Shown in pieces: positions 15,746-24,027 of a stretch of DNA of 39,028 nucleotides. The notes under the pieces were generated by a model. It did no database searches. It worked only from the letters and a program-made list of their open reading frames with translations, and was not told the origin of the DNA. The number at the start of each line of letters is the position of its first letter. The stretch's first letter is position 1. The position numbers and the translations under genes were made by a program. Origin of the DNA: Hyphomonas polymorpha PS728 (GTDB taxonomy: Bacteria > Pseudomonadota > Alphaproteobacteria > Caulobacterales > Hyphomonadaceae); contig NZ_ARYM01000032.1 of assembly GCF_000685315.1 (NCBI RefSeq), positions 1 through 39,028 of the forward strand. Direction: 5' to 3'.

Positions 15746-16291
15746 TTAGACCTCCTCAACCGAGATGGGCTCGTGGGCGACATCGCTTTCGTCGAATGTC
15801 TTGGTCCAGGAAGCAAACTCCAGGCAGATGCCATCGGGGTCGAAGAAGTATACCGACCGTACAAACACATCGTCAGTCACTTCAGCGCTGACCTGCATCG
15901 GCGAATTGTCGTGATTGAGGATCGGTGTGACATCGACCCCGCGCTCGATCAGGCGCTGATAGTATTCGTCAAACTTTTCTGCCGGAACATTCAGTGCAAT
16001 ATGGTTCATTGATCCGTGCGCAGAGACAAAGCTTCCGCGTGTCGGCAGGGTAGACGGCGCCGAAATTCCCGGCACGGCCTTTGGCGCATCCGGGAACCAG
16101 AAAAAGGCAATGCAATCGCCGTTGCCGCAGTCAAAGAAAAAATGCTGGCCTGAATTATTGGGCAGGTTGATCGTCTTGATGAGGGGCATGCCCAGCGTAT
16201 CGCGGTAAAACTCAACCGTTTTCTTCATGTCGCGGCAGACCAGCGCGAGGTGATTTACGCCTTTGAACTCGAACGGACGTTGTTCAGCCAT
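15746..16291 (-). CDS. VOC family protein (glyoxalase / extradiol-dioxygenase fold), copy 1
   Basis: A 181-residue protein of the vicinal-oxygen-chelate superfamily. The paired beta-alpha-beta-beta-beta units are visible: FKGVNHLALVCRDMKKTVEFY and MNHIALNVPAEKFDEYY. Metal ligands are probably His14, His97 and Glu158 (in DGICLEFAS), the two-His-one-carboxylate set of type I extradiol dioxygenases and glyoxalases. Such proteins cleave catechols, isomerise or open small thiol adducts, or bind antibiotics; the reaction cannot be chosen here. The start at 16291 follows GGAGGA with good spacing; 15 extra upstream codons lack one. It is a close paralogue of the VOC gene at 23438. It is divergent from leuC with a 178-base gap that holds two operator copies. 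Confidence 0.88.
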   Translation of the reverse strand: MAEQRPFEFKGVNHLALVCRDMKKTVEFYRDTLGMPLIKTINLPNNSGQHFFFDCGNGDCIAFFWFPDAPKAVPGISAPSTLPTRGSFVSAHGSMNHIALNVPAEKFDEYYQRLIERGVDVTPILNHDNSPMQVSAEVTDDVFVRSVYFFDPDGICLEFASWTKTFDESDVAHEPISVEEV

Positions 16292-16340
16292 TTGTTCCTC
16301 CTGCCCTGTTATTTGCTTAAGGAGATCAGGGCTCATTTAC

Positions 16341-16352
16341 ATAGATAGCTAA
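16341..16352. promoter_or_regulatory. MarR-type operator candidate, copy 3
   Basis: ATAGATAGCTAA matches TTAGNTAGCTAA at 11 of 12 positions. It lies 50 bases upstream of the VOC start and would control the minus-strand promoter. Confidence 0.55.
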
Positions 16353-16403
16353 TTCAAATTGGTCCGCAAATCAATTCATCTGCCTGGCGCCAGCCGGTTC
16401 AGC

Positions 16404-16441
16404 TTGCCAAACCGGTCACAGCCAATAAGTTAGCTATCTAA
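16404..16441 (+). promoter_or_regulatory. Putative leuC promoter with overlapping operator, copy 4
   Basis: TTGCCA (16404-16409), 16 bases, and TAAGTT (16426-16431) make a plausible sigma-70 promoter. The operator TTAGCTATCTAA (16430-16441), the exact reverse complement of TTAGATAGCTAA, overlaps the -10 end, the usual position for repression. Confidence 0.5.
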
Positions 16442-16469
16442 CCTTCAGAATATCTGACCGGAGCCTTTC

Positions 16470-17891
16470 ATGACAGGCAAAACAGCCCCTGCCCGGCCGC
16501 AAACTCTGTATGAAAAACTGTGGGATGCGCACCTTGTTGCCGAGGACAATGGCGAAGCTATTCTCTACATTGATCTTCACATGCTGCATGAGGTGACGTC
16601 TCCTCAGGCCTTCTCCCGCCTGAAAGCTCTGGGGCGCCCGTTACGCCGGCCGGACCTGACGCTGGCGATGGCGGACCATTGCGTGCCCACTATCAGGCAG
16701 GAACTGGGAACTCCCGGAATTGAGGACACCGCGTCGCGCCTGCAAATCGAAGCGCTATCGCGCAACAGCGCGGAATTCGGCGTTGAGCACTACACGCTGG
16801 GAGATCTTCGCAATGGGATCGTGCATGTCGTGGGGCCTGAACTCGGGCGAACCTTACCGGGCATGACCATCGTGTGTGGAGACAGCCACACATCGACGCA
16901 CGGCGCCTTTGGCGCGCTGGCCTTCGGGATCGGAACCTCCGAGATCGAGCATGTCATGGCAACCCAGGCCATCCGGCAACGGAAATCCAAAAATCTGCAG
17001 ATCATCGTCAACGGGCAGCTGCAGGAGGGCATTACGGCCAAGGATCTGGCCCTCAAGCTCATCTCTGTTCTAGGCGTGGATGGGGCGACAGATCATGTGA
17101 TCGAATATAGCGGTGAAGCGATCTCGACCCTTTCCATGGAAGGCCGCATGACGCTCTGCAATATGAGCATTGAAGCAGGGGCGCGTGCCGGCTTGATCGC
17201 CCCGGATGAAACAACATTCGCCTATCTGAAACAGCGAATGCCGGCGGATGCCTGGGCGGCGCACCTGCCGGGCTGGAGGGCGCTCCAGACCGATGAAGAC
17301 GCCCTCTTTGATCGGACGGTTACGCTGAATGCCTCAGATGTTGGCCCCGTCGTCTCCTGGGGCATCAATCCAGCGCAAAGTATTGCCATCGACGCGCAAA
17401 TCCCAGACCCTCGCGATCAGGCCGATCCGAGAGTGCGGGCGGTGATGGAGCGCGCCCTCGGCTATATGCAGCTTGCCCCGGGGACGCCCATTGCTGGTAC
17501 GGCAATAGACAGGGTGTTCATCGGATCCTGCACCAATGGCCGCATCGAAGACCTGCGGGCGGCGGCGATCATCCTGAAGGGCCGAAAAGTTCACGGGAGC
17601 GTGAAGGCAATTGTGGTCCCAGGATCCGGCCTTGTCCGCCAGGCAGCCGAGGACGAAGGGCTCGACAAGATTTTTATGGATGCCGGATTTGAGTGGCGCC
17701 AGCCAGGCTGTTCCATGTGCGCCGCGATGAACTCCGACCGGTTGAGCCCCGGCGAGCGATGCGCGTCGACGTCAAACCGAAACTTTGAAAACCGGCAGGG
17801 TCCCGCTGGACGCACACACCTGATGAGCCCGGCCATGGCTACAGCAGCCGCTATAACCGGTCAGATAACGGATTTTCGCACACTTATTTGA
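16470..17891 (+). CDS. leuC: LeuC-like aconitase-family hydro-lyase, large subunit
   Basis: A 473-residue large subunit of the 3-isopropylmalate dehydratase type. It starts with the LeuC text [12 protein letters not shown] and [12 protein letters not shown], then the substrate region [20 protein letters not shown]. Cysteines for the [4Fe-4S] cluster are about C353 ([13 protein letters not shown]), C413 and C416 (GCSMCAAMN), close to the E. coli LeuC numbering. The heterodimer with LeuD moves a hydroxyl group by dehydration and rehydration. Because the gene is isolated from leuA and leuB and sits in a catabolic locus, the substrate may be another 2- or 3-hydroxy dicarboxylate such as citramalate or dimethylmalate. 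Its presumed small subunit is encoded convergently, ending 15 bases away. Confidence 0.9.
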   Translation: MTGKTAPARPQTLYEKLWDAHLVAEDNGEAILYIDLHMLHEVTSPQAFSRLKALGRPLRRPDLTLAMADHCVPTIRQELGTPGIEDTASRLQIEALSRNSAEFGVEHYTLGDLRNGIVHVVGPELGRTLPGMTIVCGDSHTSTHGAFGALAFGIGTSEIEHVMATQAIRQRKSKNLQIIVNGQLQEGITAKDLALKLISVLGVDGATDHVIEYSGEAISTLSMEGRMTLCNMSIEAGARAGLIAPDETTFAYLKQRMPADAWAAHLPGWRALQTDEDALFDRTVTLNASDVGPVVSWGINPAQSIAIDAQIPDPRDQADPRVRAVMERALGYMQLAPGTPIAGTAIDRVFIGSCTNGRIEDLRAAAIILKGRKVHGSVKAIVVPGSGLVRQAAEDEGLDKIFMDAGFEWRQPGCSMCAAMNSDRLSPGERCASTSNRNFENRQGPAGRTHLMSPAMATAAAITGQITDFRTLI

Positions 17892-17906
17892 AGCGCTGAA
17901 ACCAGC

Positions 17907-18497
17907 TCACAGCTTGCGGTTCGATTCGAAATCCGAAAGAGCGTCAGAATATTTCAGTGTACGGGAAATATCGTCTAGCCCCGCCAGAAGAGTATCACGA
18001 AAGTCCTCCCGAACATCGAAGGAATGGGTTTGGCCGTCTGGGCCGGTTACCAGGCATTCCTCAAGGTCCACACGCACCAACGTGTTCTTCCCAGCAGATA
18101 AGGTCGCCATCAGCGTATCGCAGATCGCTCCCCTCAGGGTCACGGGCAAAATGCCATTCTTGACACAGTTGGTCGCAAAGATTGTCCCGAAGGTGGGCGC
18201 GATAATTGCCCGGAATCCGAAATCGTCTAGCGCCCAGGCTGCATGTTCCCGGGAGGAGCCGCAGCCAAAATTCTCCCGGGCGACGAGGATCTCTGCCGCG
18301 CGCCATGGGGGCTGGTTGAGCACGAAGTTCCCTCGCTCTCCACCGCCCGCTTCATACCGCCAGTCATTGAACAGACGACGGCCCAGCCCCTCCCGCGTCA
18401 ACGTTTTCATAAACCTGGCTGGAAGTATCTGATCGGTATCGATATGAGCAATGGGCAGCGGCGCCGCTATTGCGGTCACCGCCTTGAAAGGACGCAT
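17907..18497 (-). CDS. leuD: LeuD-like aconitase-family hydro-lyase, small subunit
   Basis: A 196-residue swivel-domain subunit. Diagnostic text is IAHIDTDQILPARFMKTL near the N-terminus, then ENFGCGSSREHAAWAL and FGFRAIIAPTFGTIFATNCVKNGILPV, all standard LeuD elements that close the substrate site of the large subunit. The ATG at 18497 gives a normal LeuD N-terminus (MRPFKAVTAIAAPLPIAHID); longer upstream frames would overlap the DUF3237 gene. It begins two bases after the DUF3237 stop and so is the last gene of the TBDR-DUF3237-leuD operon. This is unusual: leuC and leuD normally lie next to each other on one strand, but here they converge and depend on different promoters, both with the shared operator. 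Confidence 0.9.
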   Translation of the reverse strand: MRPFKAVTAIAAPLPIAHIDTDQILPARFMKTLTREGLGRRLFNDWRYEAGGGERGNFVLNQPPWRAAEILVARENFGCGSSREHAAWALDDFGFRAIIAPTFGTIFATNCVKNGILPVTLRGAICDTLMATLSAGKNTLVRVDLEECLVTGPDGQTHSFDVREDFRDTLLAGLDDISRTLKYSDALSDFESNRKL

Positions 18498-18499
18498 TC

Positions 18500-18970
18500 T
18501 TACAGCACCTCGAATACGTTGTAGCGGACGGCGCCGCCGATGGAATCGCCAAGACCGACAGCCACGATATTGTTCAACCAAGCATATCGCTCATCTCCGG
18601 TTTCGAAGATTGGCGTAGTTCGAAAATATACCTGCGCCCGCTCGGCATCATTGGCCGGTCCGCCGCGCACGGAATACTCTCTTACCTTGCTCATAGGCCT
18701 GAGCACGCCGCGATAGGACACAAAGATCAGTGCGCCATCGTGGGTTTCCATTGTGACGCGGGCATCGAGACGCAGGGTATCATTTTCGTCAATGGTTGCC
18801 CAATCGCCACCACCCGGAACTATCCGGCCCCGGAGACGCTCCCCTTCAACCACCCCCCCGGTGAGCACGGCGATCATGCGGCGGCCGAAATGGGCCTTGC
18901 CGATCATCTGCTGAGGCTCGTTCAGATCAGCGCGGTAGGTGCAAAGATATCGGAAAGCGGGGTTTTGCAT
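18500..18970 (-). CDS. DUF3237 (UPF0311) family protein
   Basis: A 156-residue protein of the beta-barrel family DUF3237, recognised by FRYLCTYRADLNEPQQMIG, RMIAVLTGGVVEGERLRGRI, PGGGDWATIDENDTLRLDAR and VYFRTTPIFETGDERYAWLN. The family has no firmly established activity but is frequent in catabolic clusters, so a small binding or isomerase role is possible. The ATG at 18970 begins the family's usual N-terminus; 30 extra residues upstream would run into the TBDR terminator. It lies between the TBDR at 19032 and leuD, which starts two bases after its stop. Confidence 0.85.
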   Translation of the reverse strand: MQNPAFRYLCTYRADLNEPQQMIGKAHFGRRMIAVLTGGVVEGERLRGRIVPGGGDWATIDENDTLRLDARVTMETHDGALIFVSYRGVLRPMSKVREYSVRGGPANDAERAQVYFRTTPIFETGDERYAWLNNIVAVGLGDSIGGAVRYNVFEVL

Positions 18971-18982
18971 GATGGAAGTCCC

Positions 18983-19021
18983 AAAAAGTGAGGGCGCGCC
19001 GGGCAAATTGCCTGCGCGCGC
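18983..19021 (-). terminator. Possible intrinsic terminator after the TBDR
   Basis: On the minus strand, GGCGCGC and AGGCAA pair imperfectly with TTGCC and GGCGCGCC, followed by CTCAC and TTTTT. It lies between the TBDR stop and the DUF3237 start. It may only attenuate, because DUF3237 and leuD have no obvious separate promoter in the 61-base gap. Confidence 0.4.
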
Positions 19022-19031
19022 CCAAGTCAGT

Positions 19032-21224
19032 TTACATCGTGTAGGAGAGGCTGAGGCCATATGTCCGCGGAGGGCTGTACGGCACCAGAGTTTGCCGGAA
19101 GGGACCGAAATAAGTCACATAAGTCGGAACCAGCTCATCGGTGAGATTCTTGCCCCAGAGCGATACCTGCCAGCGATCATCCGGCAGGGTGACCGCGAGG
19201 CGGGCATCGAGATTGTCATGCTCGGGCCAGAGCTGCGCGGCAACATTGGAAGCCTCGAAGAATGCATCATCCACCCAGGAATAGTCGACCCTGGCCAGCA
19301 GGCGGAAATCACCGATCGGAGCCTCATACTGAGCTCCGATATTGTATTTTCCCGAAGGCGACCGGGGCAGTTCATTGCCCGTGTAATCCGTTCCCGGAAT
19401 TCGGTATTCCACAAACTCCGTGTCGAGCCATGAATAGCTGCCATCGAGCCGGAGATTGTCTGTAAGGCGGCCGACAAATTCCACTTCGAAACCCTGAATC
19501 TCCGCTTTTGCCGCATTGCTGACAACAACGCAGCAGAGCGGTACCAGCTGGGAAATCTGCAAGTCCTCATAGTCGGTCTTGAAGAGCGCCGCATTCAGGG
19601 TCAGGCGCCGGTTCAGCCACTCGGTCTTGGCGCCGAGCTCATAACCCCACGCAAACTCTGGATCGTACGGAGTGGACGCACCCGCCGCCGTTCCTGAGAG
19701 CCCCTGGAACCCGCCACTCTTGTAGCCCTTGGCCGCCGAAGCGTAGAGCATGACAGTATCCGATGCTTGCCAATTGAGCGCGAAACGAGGCGTCAAGGCA
19801 TCCCAGCTTTCCGATGCCAGAACGTCGTATCCATCAAGGCTGCCCAGCGGGGGCGGAAGCCCCGGGCCGGAAACTTTCATGCCGGCAAAACGCCCTTCCT
19901 TTTCTTCCCAGGTCATCCGGGCACCCACAGTTGCTGTCAGCGTATCAGTGACGGCATAGTCAAACTGCCCGAACACGGCAAAGCTCTTGGCATTTACAGA
20001 CTGGGGATAGATGGCGGTGCCCTGTTGGGCAGGTACCGGAAAATCCTGAATCTGGCCTTGCAGCCGGTCAATATCCTCGTCCAGATAGTAGAGGCCGACC
20101 TGGCCTTGCAGCCGGTCATTCATCGCCTCGAATGCGAAGCGCAGCTCCTGGCTGAACTGGGTGGCTTCTTCCCTTCCGAAATCAGTCGACTCGATTTGCG
20201 TTGGCGGGTTGATGGGGTTGCTGAAGAAAGGCGTACGGAACTTGTACTTCACCTCGCGCAGAGCAGTCAGCGATGTGAGCGTCCCGAAATCCGTGGTCCA
20301 GTTCAGCTCTCCGCTGAGTGAGTTGATCTGCCGGAAAATCTGCCCGTCGATATAGGCATTCACGATGCGCGGATCGGGGTTTACGCCCACACAATGCACC
20401 CCGCCATTGAAGGTTGCGTCGCAATTGTTGTCTCTGGGGTTGCCAGCCTGATCTTGCCAGGTTCCGTCTGCCCTGAGCACGATATCCAGATTTTCTGACG
20501 GCAGGAATCGCGCGGCGAGCCGGGCAGTCGTGACATCCTGATCGTTGACGTCGTTGCCAGTGGTTTCGTTGAACTCGAAGCCATCGCGCTGCTTGTGCGC
20601 CAGCCCGCCGGAAAGGAAAACCTTGTCTGACAGCGGAACATTCCCACGAAGCGTGACATTGTATCTGCTGAAATTACCGACCGTACCTTCAGCAAAGAAT
20701 GATGGCGTGTCAGAGGGTTTACGGCTGACGAACTGGATCAGTCCGCCGATGGCATTCTTGCCGAACAGTGTTCCCTGGGGCCCGCGCAATACTTCCACGC
20801 GCTCCAGGTCGAGCACATCCAAATCCGGCGTACCTCCACGACCAGCATAGACCCCGTCAACAAAAACAACGACGGAACCGTCGCCGCCTGCATTCTGGCT
20901 GATGCCTGCGGCCGTTCCGATCCCCCGCAACGAGAAATTGTTCTGTATGGGATCAACCGCCCCGACAGTCAGGCCCGGGGTGCGCAAGGCAAGGTCTTGA
21001 ATTGTTTCGATACTGCTGTTCTTCAACTGCTCTGCAGTGAACGCAGAGACTGCAACCGGAACATCCTGCAGGCTCTGCTCGCGGCGCTGCGCGGTGACCA
21101 CGACAGTTTCATAGGTGACTTCAGCGTCTATTTCAGCGGCCTCCTGCCCGAACGCCGGCGCAGCGATAGCCGGAACCAGCAACGCTAGCGTAAGAGCAAT
21201 ACGTGTTCCTGAATTTTTCAACAT
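19032..21224 (-). CDS. TonB-dependent receptor (catabolic module 1)
   Basis: A 730-residue outer-membrane receptor of the smaller class common in sphingomonad and Hyphomonas catabolic loci. A signal peptide ends AFG before QE at about residue 26. The TonB box and plug start ETVVVTAQRREQSLQDVPVA, with VFVDGVYAGRGG, LDLERVEVLRGPQGTLFGKN and AIGGLIQFVSRKP; the barrel ends PRTYGLSLSYTM. GGAGG precedes the ATG closely. It is the first gene of the operon with DUF3237 and leuD, and it is divergent from the MFS carrier at 21379 across two exact operator copies. It should bring a carboxylated or aromatic substrate across the outer membrane; nothing points to iron. It is not closely related to the two Fec-type receptors. 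Confidence 0.92.
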   Translation of the reverse strand: MLKNSGTRIALTLALLVPAIAAPAFGQEAAEIDAEVTYETVVVTAQRREQSLQDVPVAVSAFTAEQLKNSSIETIQDLALRTPGLTVGAVDPIQNNFSLRGIGTAAGISQNAGGDGSVVVFVDGVYAGRGGTPDLDVLDLERVEVLRGPQGTLFGKNAIGGLIQFVSRKPSDTPSFFAEGTVGNFSRYNVTLRGNVPLSDKVFLSGGLAHKQRDGFEFNETTGNDVNDQDVTTARLAARFLPSENLDIVLRADGTWQDQAGNPRDNNCDATFNGGVHCVGVNPDPRIVNAYIDGQIFRQINSLSGELNWTTDFGTLTSLTALREVKYKFRTPFFSNPINPPTQIESTDFGREEATQFSQELRFAFEAMNDRLQGQVGLYYLDEDIDRLQGQIQDFPVPAQQGTAIYPQSVNAKSFAVFGQFDYAVTDTLTATVGARMTWEEKEGRFAGMKVSGPGLPPPLGSLDGYDVLASESWDALTPRFALNWQASDTVMLYASAAKGYKSGGFQGLSGTAAGASTPYDPEFAWGYELGAKTEWLNRRLTLNAALFKTDYEDLQISQLVPLCCVVVSNAAKAEIQGFEVEFVGRLTDNLRLDGSYSWLDTEFVEYRIPGTDYTGNELPRSPSGKYNIGAQYEAPIGDFRLLARVDYSWVDDAFFEASNVAAQLWPEHDNLDARLAVTLPDDRWQVSLWGKNLTDELVPTYVTYFGPFRQTLVPYSPPRTYGLSLSYTM

Positions 21225-21289
21225 CTCGTTTCCTCCTTTTGGCGGGCCCTGCCCCTCCAGGTCATTTTTGACTCTGGCTTGTAATTTGC

Positions 21290-21301
21290 TTAGATAGCTA
21301 A
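21290..21301. promoter_or_regulatory. MarR-type operator candidate, copy 5
   Basis: TTAGATAGCTAA is an exact match to the consensus, in the divergent gap between the TBDR and the MFS gene. Confidence 0.6.
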
Positions 21302-21308
21302 CTACTAG

Positions 21309-21320
21309 TTAGTTAGCTAA
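21309..21320. promoter_or_regulatory. MarR-type operator candidate, copy 6
   Basis: TTAGTTAGCTAA is a second exact match, beginning 19 bases after copy 5. Such spacing of nearly two helical turns would place two dimers on the same face. A TATATT that could serve as a -10 follows at 21323-21328. Confidence 0.6.
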
Positions 21321-21378
21321 TCTATATTTTTCGAATCGGCAACAGACCGTTTGAACGGCAGCCACCGGGAGGATGAAC

Positions 21379-22761
21379 GTGACGGAAACACAGCGGGAAA
21401 CCACAGCATCGACGGCTAAACCTGGAGGTGCATCCCCGCCTTCTCCGCCATGGCCTTCTCCGGCCTATAGCTGGTATGTGGTTTTCATCCTGCTGCTGGC
21501 CTACACTCTTTCATTCATCGACCGGATGATATTGAGCCTTCTCGTCACGCCCGTGCGGGCCGCCCTGGACATCAGCGATACGCAATTCAGCCTACTGATC
21601 GGATTGGCATTTGCGCTGTTTTATACGCTCGCCGGCCTGCCGCTCGCGTGGATTGCTGACCGGCACAACCGCCGCAACCTGATCGTCGGCGGCGTGACCG
21701 TGTGGAGCTTCATGACCCTGTTATGTGGCACCGCCACAAATTATGCAGGCCTGTTTCTTGCGCGCGTCGGGGTCGGGGTTGGAGAGGCCACGCTGTCGCC
21801 GGCGGCGTATTCGATGCTGAGCGACTACTTTCCGCGCGAGAAACTGGCGCGGGCCATCGCGGTCTATTCCATTGGCGTTCCCTTGGGATCAGGCATCGCA
21901 CTGATGCTGGGCGCGCTGGTGATCAAGGCGATCCTTGCGGCGCCCGCGATCCACCTGCCCCTGCTGGGAGAAGTGGAGGCCTGGCGGCTGACATTTGCCA
22001 TCGTGGCACTTCCGGGCTTGCTCCTGGCGCTGCTCATGTTCACCGTGCGCGAACCCTTCCGGCGGGGGCGGGCGGCAGAAACAGCCGATCCCACGAGCGC
22101 GCAAAACTTTGTCGCTCATGTCATGCGCAACAAGGCGGCACTGGGCTGCCTCTTTGCCGGCATGTCACTGATCGGCATGGTGATGTATGGCTCCATAGCA
22201 TGGATACCCGCCTTTCTTGCGCGCACCTATCCCATCAGCATCACCGATGCGGGGCTATGGTTTGGTGCCATCATGGCGGTGTGCGGCGCAGGCGGGCTCC
22301 TCCTCGGTGGCTTCATCGCCGACGGTATGTTCTCACGGGGCCGCAGCGATGCGCACATCCGCACAATGCGGCTGTCCCTCCTGCTTGGCGGCCCTTTTCT
22401 TATACTGACGCCGCTGATGCCGTCTTCGTCCCTGGCGCTCGCCCTGCTTGCGCCTGGTTTCCTGCTGATCACCATGCATGGCGTCGGCAGCGTCGCCCTT
22501 CAACTGATCACACCGAATGAATACAGGGCACGGATTACCGCCCTCTACTTCTTCGTAGTGAACCTTATCGGCCTCGGTTTTGGCCCGACAGCGATCGCCC
22601 TCGTGACGGACACTGTTTTCCGCGATGATAGTGCCTTGAGATATTCGATTTTTATCGTGTCGGCAGTCGCGCTTCCGGTGGCGGCGATCATTCTCACGCT
22701 GGGCCTTGCCCCCTACCGGCGCAGCCTGGAAAAAGCATCGCTCTCAACGGAGGCCACCTGA
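21379..22761 (+). CDS. MFS transporter, Spinster-like, copy 1
   Basis: A 460-residue inner-membrane carrier with twelve predicted helices. Helix 1 holds YTLSFIDRMILSLLVTPVRA; the loop 2-3 signature is LAWIADRHNRRNL; helix 5 region has VGVGEATLSPAAYSMLSDYF. This text is typical of the Spinster/hexuronate-like MFS group found in aromatic and steroid catabolic clusters. A proton-coupled uptake role for the substrate passed by the TBDR is likely, though export is possible. The GTG at 21379 is preferred because GGGAGGA (21367-21373) is correctly spaced to it; the ATG at 21373 overlaps that sequence. A similar carrier is at 24849. It shares its promoter region with the TBDR. Confidence 0.9.
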   Translation: MTETQRETTASTAKPGGASPPSPPWPSPAYSWYVVFILLLAYTLSFIDRMILSLLVTPVRAALDISDTQFSLLIGLAFALFYTLAGLPLAWIADRHNRRNLIVGGVTVWSFMTLLCGTATNYAGLFLARVGVGVGEATLSPAAYSMLSDYFPREKLARAIAVYSIGVPLGSGIALMLGALVIKAILAAPAIHLPLLGEVEAWRLTFAIVALPGLLLALLMFTVREPFRRGRAAETADPTSAQNFVAHVMRNKAALGCLFAGMSLIGMVMYGSIAWIPAFLARTYPISITDAGLWFGAIMAVCGAGGLLLGGFIADGMFSRGRSDAHIRTMRLSLLLGGPFLILTPLMPSSSLALALLAPGFLLITMHGVGSVALQLITPNEYRARITALYFFVVNLIGLGFGPTAIALVTDTVFRDDSALRYSIFIVSAVALPVAAIILTLGLAPYRRSLEKASLSTEAT

Positions 22762-22769
22762 AATGGGGG

Positions 22770-23267
22770 CTAGCCGGGCTTCACGGCCGCATCCCCGACA
22801 ATATCTTCCGCGCGGAAGGACATCGGGGCGCCCCAGTCCCTGGCAAGGGTGTCTGCAGTTGCCTGGAAGGCATCCTTGCCGATCCGCCCCACCAGCGTCG
22901 CGATCATCAGTTGCATTGCGCGCTGCGCATCCCGGCGCATGGCTTCGCCTGTCGGCGTGAGAACCACAACCTTCACACGCAGGTTTCCGGGATCGTCGGC
23001 AAGCTCGACCATGCCCATATCGATCATGGATTTGAGCGTCGAATGGATAGCCTGCCGGCTGATGCCGAGACGGCGCGCAATGTCCGAGGGACGGCGAACG
23101 CCCATTACAACGTTGGCCATCACCATGGATTGAGGGCGGGTCACCTCCGGCCACCCGCAGGCGCGGATATAGCTCTGGAGCCCCTCATCAAACCAGTAAA
23201 AGCCAGAAAGCAGATTCAGGAGAATCTGATTGGCCTGCATCATCTCATCGTCAGTCTTTGGCATCAT
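22770..23267 (-). CDS. MarR family transcriptional regulator (module 2)
   Basis: A 165-residue winged-helix regulator. The DNA-binding part holds RRPSDIARRLGISRQAIHSTL (helices 3-4, about residues 58-78) and the wing DDPGNLRVKVVVLTPTG; the N-terminal helix has QANQILLNLLSGFYWFDEGL. It differs clearly from the MarR at 15231 and lacks the Asp-Gly-Arg of the wing. GAGGTAAGG precedes the ATG at 23267. It ends 8 bases from the convergent MFS gene and is divergent from VOC copy 2, with the inverted repeat GTCAA-N5-TTGAC between them, its probable own operator. Related repeats lie before the MFS at 24849 and the CoA-transferase at 28119. Confidence 0.85.
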   Translation of the reverse strand: MMPKTDDEMMQANQILLNLLSGFYWFDEGLQSYIRACGWPEVTRPQSMVMANVVMGVRRPSDIARRLGISRQAIHSTLKSMIDMGMVELADDPGNLRVKVVVLTPTGEAMRRDAQRAMQLMIATLVGRIGKDAFQATADTLARDWGAPMSFRAEDIVGDAAVKPG

Positions 23268-23349
23268 TGCGCCTTACCTCGCCTGCGCGCTGATGCAAAC
23301 ACCAGCCGCCTTTCATAGCGCCGAATATGTATCTGGCGCAAAATTTATC

Positions 23350-23387
23350 GTCAATTTAGTTGACATATCGTGCCAATAAGATAGCCT
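23350..23387 (+). promoter_or_regulatory. VOC/GST promoter with inverted-repeat operator
   Basis: GTCAATTTAGTTGAC (23350-23364) is a perfect five-base inverted repeat. It overlaps a perfect -35 TTGACA (23360-23365); TAGCCT follows after 16 bases as a weak -10. Position fits repression by the divergent MarR at 22770. Confidence 0.55.
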
Positions 23388-23437
23388 CATTTCCACAAGA
23401 TGCGCTGGGAAAACCGGCCAAAGAGGAGGAATAACCG

Positions 23438-24013
23438 ATGAGCAAGCCCCGCAATCAGGAGTTCGAATTTCTGGGTGTGAACCACCTCGCGCTGGTGTGT
23501 AAGGATATGGCCAAGACCGTGACCTTCTATCGCGATGTGCTCGGCATGCCCCTCATCAAGACGATCGATCTGCCCGCCGGAAAAGGTCAGCATTTTTTCT
23601 TTGATGTTGGAAATGGCGATTCAATCGCCTTCTTCTGGTTCCCGGATGCCCCTCAGGCTGCGCCGGGAATTGCAGCGCCGGAAAATCTGCCTACCCGCGG
23701 CAACATCCGCTCCGCACACGGCTCTATGAACCATATCGCCATCAACGTGCCCGCCGAGCGGTTTGACGAGTACTACGCCAAGCTGAAAGCCAAGGGCGTT
23801 GATGTCACCGAGATATTCAATCACGACGATTCACCGACTCAGATGTCGAAAGAATTGACGAAGGACGTGTTCGTCCGGTCTGTCTACTTCTTCGATCCCG
23901 ACGGCATCTGCCTTGAACTGGCAGCCTGGACGCGCGAGTTCAGCGAGCGCGATGTACGGCACGCGCCTGTCCGTGCCGATGGCACGCCCGACGTCAGCGT
24001 TCTTCAGGCCTAA
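23438..24013 (+). CDS. VOC family protein, copy 2
   Basis: A 191-residue paralogue of the VOC protein at 15746; by eye about three quarters of aligned residues agree (shared GMPLIKTI, AFFWFPDAP, SAHGSMNHIA, VFVRSVYFFDPDGICLE). Putative metal ligands are His16, His99 and Glu160. A strong ribosome-binding site, GAGGAGGA, precedes the ATG. The GST gene starts 14 bases after the stop, so both are probably co-expressed; a VOC plus a glutathione transferase could process the same electrophilic or catechol-like intermediate. The duplicated gene lies under a different MarR-like operator than copy 1, so the paralogues may answer to different inducers. Confidence 0.9.
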   Translation: MSKPRNQEFEFLGVNHLALVCKDMAKTVTFYRDVLGMPLIKTIDLPAGKGQHFFFDVGNGDSIAFFWFPDAPQAAPGIAAPENLPTRGNIRSAHGSMNHIAINVPAERFDEYYAKLKAKGVDVTEIFNHDDSPTQMSKELTKDVFVRSVYFFDPDGICLELAAWTREFSERDVRHAPVRADGTPDVSVLQA

Positions 24014-24027
24014 TAAGGGCGGCTGAC

